Shown here: one piece after another, positions 62,786 through 64,000 of the stretch
Layout of the letters: each line of letters opens with the position of its first letter
How positions within the stretch are numbered: position 1 is the first letter of the stretch
Assembly: GCA_036877525.1 (NCBI GenBank)
Contig: JAZGTH010000031.1
Coordinates: forward strand, 5,436,501 to 5,500,500
Length of the DNA stretch: 64,000 bases
From: Chromobotia macracanthus
Taxonomy: Eukaryota; Chordata; Actinopteri; Cypriniformes; Botiidae
Reading direction: 5' to 3'
Notes under the pieces: model-generated
The model's input: only the letters and a program-made list of their open reading frames with translations
The model's database searches: none
What the model was told of the DNA's origin: nothing
Program-made: the position numbers and the translations under genes

Positions 62786-63288
62786 CAAGAGCCTTTGCCA
62801 GAGGGTCCTCCTCAAAACACCAGCCTCTTTCTGCTCTTCCACTCTGGACATGAATTATTCATGAGAACATGTAAATACGTTATCTGGTGCATGCATTAAT
62901 GATCACAGGGAGATGCTTCTTTCAGCTCTCATAATTAATAAAACACACCGACTACCAAGACTGACACCCTTTCATTCTTTCCAAGTGTGCACACACAAAA
63001 GGAGAGCTGGTGTCAGCTGTTAAGTGAGCGTGTGTATGACAGGGTCAATTGAGATGTCAGTGTAGTCTATACTAGTGGGGTGTGTATACAATACTTTAAG
63101 GAGAAAGGCATGACCCTGCTAATTAACATTTACATCTAATTACACTAACCAGGCACGATGCAATAAAGGGATAAAAGCCACATATGAGGACTGCAAGAAA
63201 GTACGATTAAAGATAGTTTCAAACCTAACCAGTCAGGGGAGACATTTTGTTGATCTCTTGGTTTCTATTTCTTTGGTATCGCATTTGG

Positions 63289-63362
63289 AAATCTCCACCT
63301 GTGGTGCTAATACGGGGGACATGGGTTCAACTCCTGTTCACGTCATCTCATCTCGGTTATCA
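63289..63362 (+). mobile_element. Possible SINE remnant (B-box half)
   Basis: The sequence cacctgtggtgctaatacgg then gacatgggttcaactcctg resembles the second half of the SINE head at 13215 (gctgtggtgctc... then a ggttcaa B box). The A box is missing or too mutated to see. Confidence 0.35.
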
Positions 63363-63537
63363 AACACACTTCATAACTTGTCCTTTTGTCCATCTAATTT
63401 AATCTTCTTTTTGCATAGCCTCATTTATCCAGCCACCCACACAGACAAACATACTCCACGGGCTCTGTGGAGCTGGTAAAGTGACAGCTTTGCCTTGTCA
63501 AGCCTTTTCTCCACAGAGTCTAATTCACTCAGGCAGC

Positions 63538-63547
63538 CTGTCAATCA
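63538..63547 (-). promoter_or_regulatory. Second PBX-PREP/MEIS composite site
   Basis: The same perfect 10-base word ctgtcaatca, in a unique stretch (63500-63630) that also holds cccattggctattgtgttgc, a CCAAT box in reverse. Confidence 0.55.
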
Positions 63548-63656
63548 AAATGCCAGAGAGATGACAGCTTCTCCCATTGGCTATTGTGTTGCCGCCACGA
63601 CAGACTGACCTCTCATTGCCTCAGCAGCTGCCAGACATCTTTCTCTCATTACGTTG

Positions 63657-63710
63657 AGAGAGGGAAAAGGGGGGGGGGGGAAGATGAAGAAAAAGGAGAA
63701 AGGGAACGAA
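63657..63710. repeat. Polypurine tract with a 12-G run
   Basis: gagagagggaaaaggggg continues as a run of about 12 G (63669-63680), then aagatgaagaaaaaggag. Such runs are prone to slippage. Confidence 0.85.
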
Positions 63711-64000
63711 TAAAAATGACAGCCCTCCCGAAGGTATTTCCTGTGCTGATCTTAGTAAATGCAGATTGTGTTCCAAAAATAAAAAGTAAGCTGTCCACCT
63801 AGACTTCATTTCTGTTTTCCTAGGAAGGCAGATCACTAGGTTTTGAAACAAAGCCATAAAGAGAGTTAAAATGATCAGACTGACAGAGGAACAGTCCAGT
63901 CTTTCTACTACCACTCACCAAGATTTAACTGCTGTAGTAAATGAAGCATTTGACCATGAATCATTCTTTAAATCAAGTTTTGTTTGAGGTTCAGTCAAAC
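63711..64000. other. Intron end of window, nothing recognised
   Basis: Unique AT-rich sequence to the window edge. No exon or repeat recognised. Confidence 0.5.

Larger units (their letters stand above)
62134..63500. other. Intron spacer
   Basis: Contains the CA microsatellite at 62695 and a 15-base palindrome catgaattattcatg (62849-62863) within AT-rich unique sequence. Confidence 0.5.
46112..64000 (-). other. auts2: AUTS2 intron upstream of the exon (partial)
   Basis: This is inferred to be intron because it lies upstream of the exon in the direction of transcription. I looked for the preceding AUTS2 segment (KKKREALTNGL..., ...KKMPKALRQ) in minus-strand reading and found nothing, so the preceding exon should lie beyond 64000. 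Contents: a CpG-dense patch, a TIR element, several candidate enhancers, and microsatellites at 54847, 58193 and 62721. Confidence 0.7.

Noticed and set aside
1..64000. CRISPR arrays, operons, phage or plasmid modules
   Set aside because: No spaced direct-repeat array and no coding density. The sequence is vertebrate intron.

Overview
The window looks like intronic DNA of a vertebrate, most likely a cyprinid-type teleost. There are no bacterial or viral gene arrays. Coding density is near zero, long CA/TG and GA microsatellites are present, and the interspersed repeats I recognise are of kinds common in carp and zebrafish relatives: tRNA-headed SINEs, a short element beginning with a GTTCACCCA-type end, and a small TIR element ending in TAAAGTGTTAC. 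The species cannot be fixed by reading alone.

I can support one protein-coding exon, at 46010-46111 on the minus strand. It has 34 codons, a clean AG acceptor and GTGAGT donor, and matches the AUTS2 exon containing LKPGQN..DSDSES..SSSR.RL. The window therefore appears to be a slice of a teleost auts2 gene (auts2a or auts2b, unresolved) transcribed right to left. Positions 46112-64000 belong to the intron upstream of this exon and 1-46009 to the intron downstream. Huge introns rich in conserved regulatory elements are a known feature of AUTS2. I looked for the neighbouring AUTS2 exons and did not find them, so both introns run beyond the window.

The rest is non-coding. Many blocks of 150-800 bases have the look of developmental enhancers: moderate complexity, little repeat content, clustered homeodomain-type TAATTA or CTAATTAG cores, and few simple repeats. 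The best are 7085-7270, 7930-8460, 8940-9330, 12060-12900, 14940-15350, 19640-20010, 20880-21240, 22180-22345, 25440-26090, 28440-28960, 29440-30240, 34400-35040, 41430-41720, 42750-43560, 50740-50960 and 61400-61620. These are candidates only, because conservation could not be computed. Between them lie AT-rich spacers, microsatellites and scattered degenerate repeats.

The signals most worth checking are the AUTS2 exon itself, a perfect DR4 nuclear-receptor repeat beside a perfect PBX-PREP/MEIS site (43435-43467), a second PBX-PREP site (63538-63547), a run of seven CCAAT boxes (29894-30229), and a CpG-dense patch about 6 kb upstream of the exon (52078-52420) that could be an internal promoter. 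I saw no new multi-gene system, CRISPR array or functional RNA gene.
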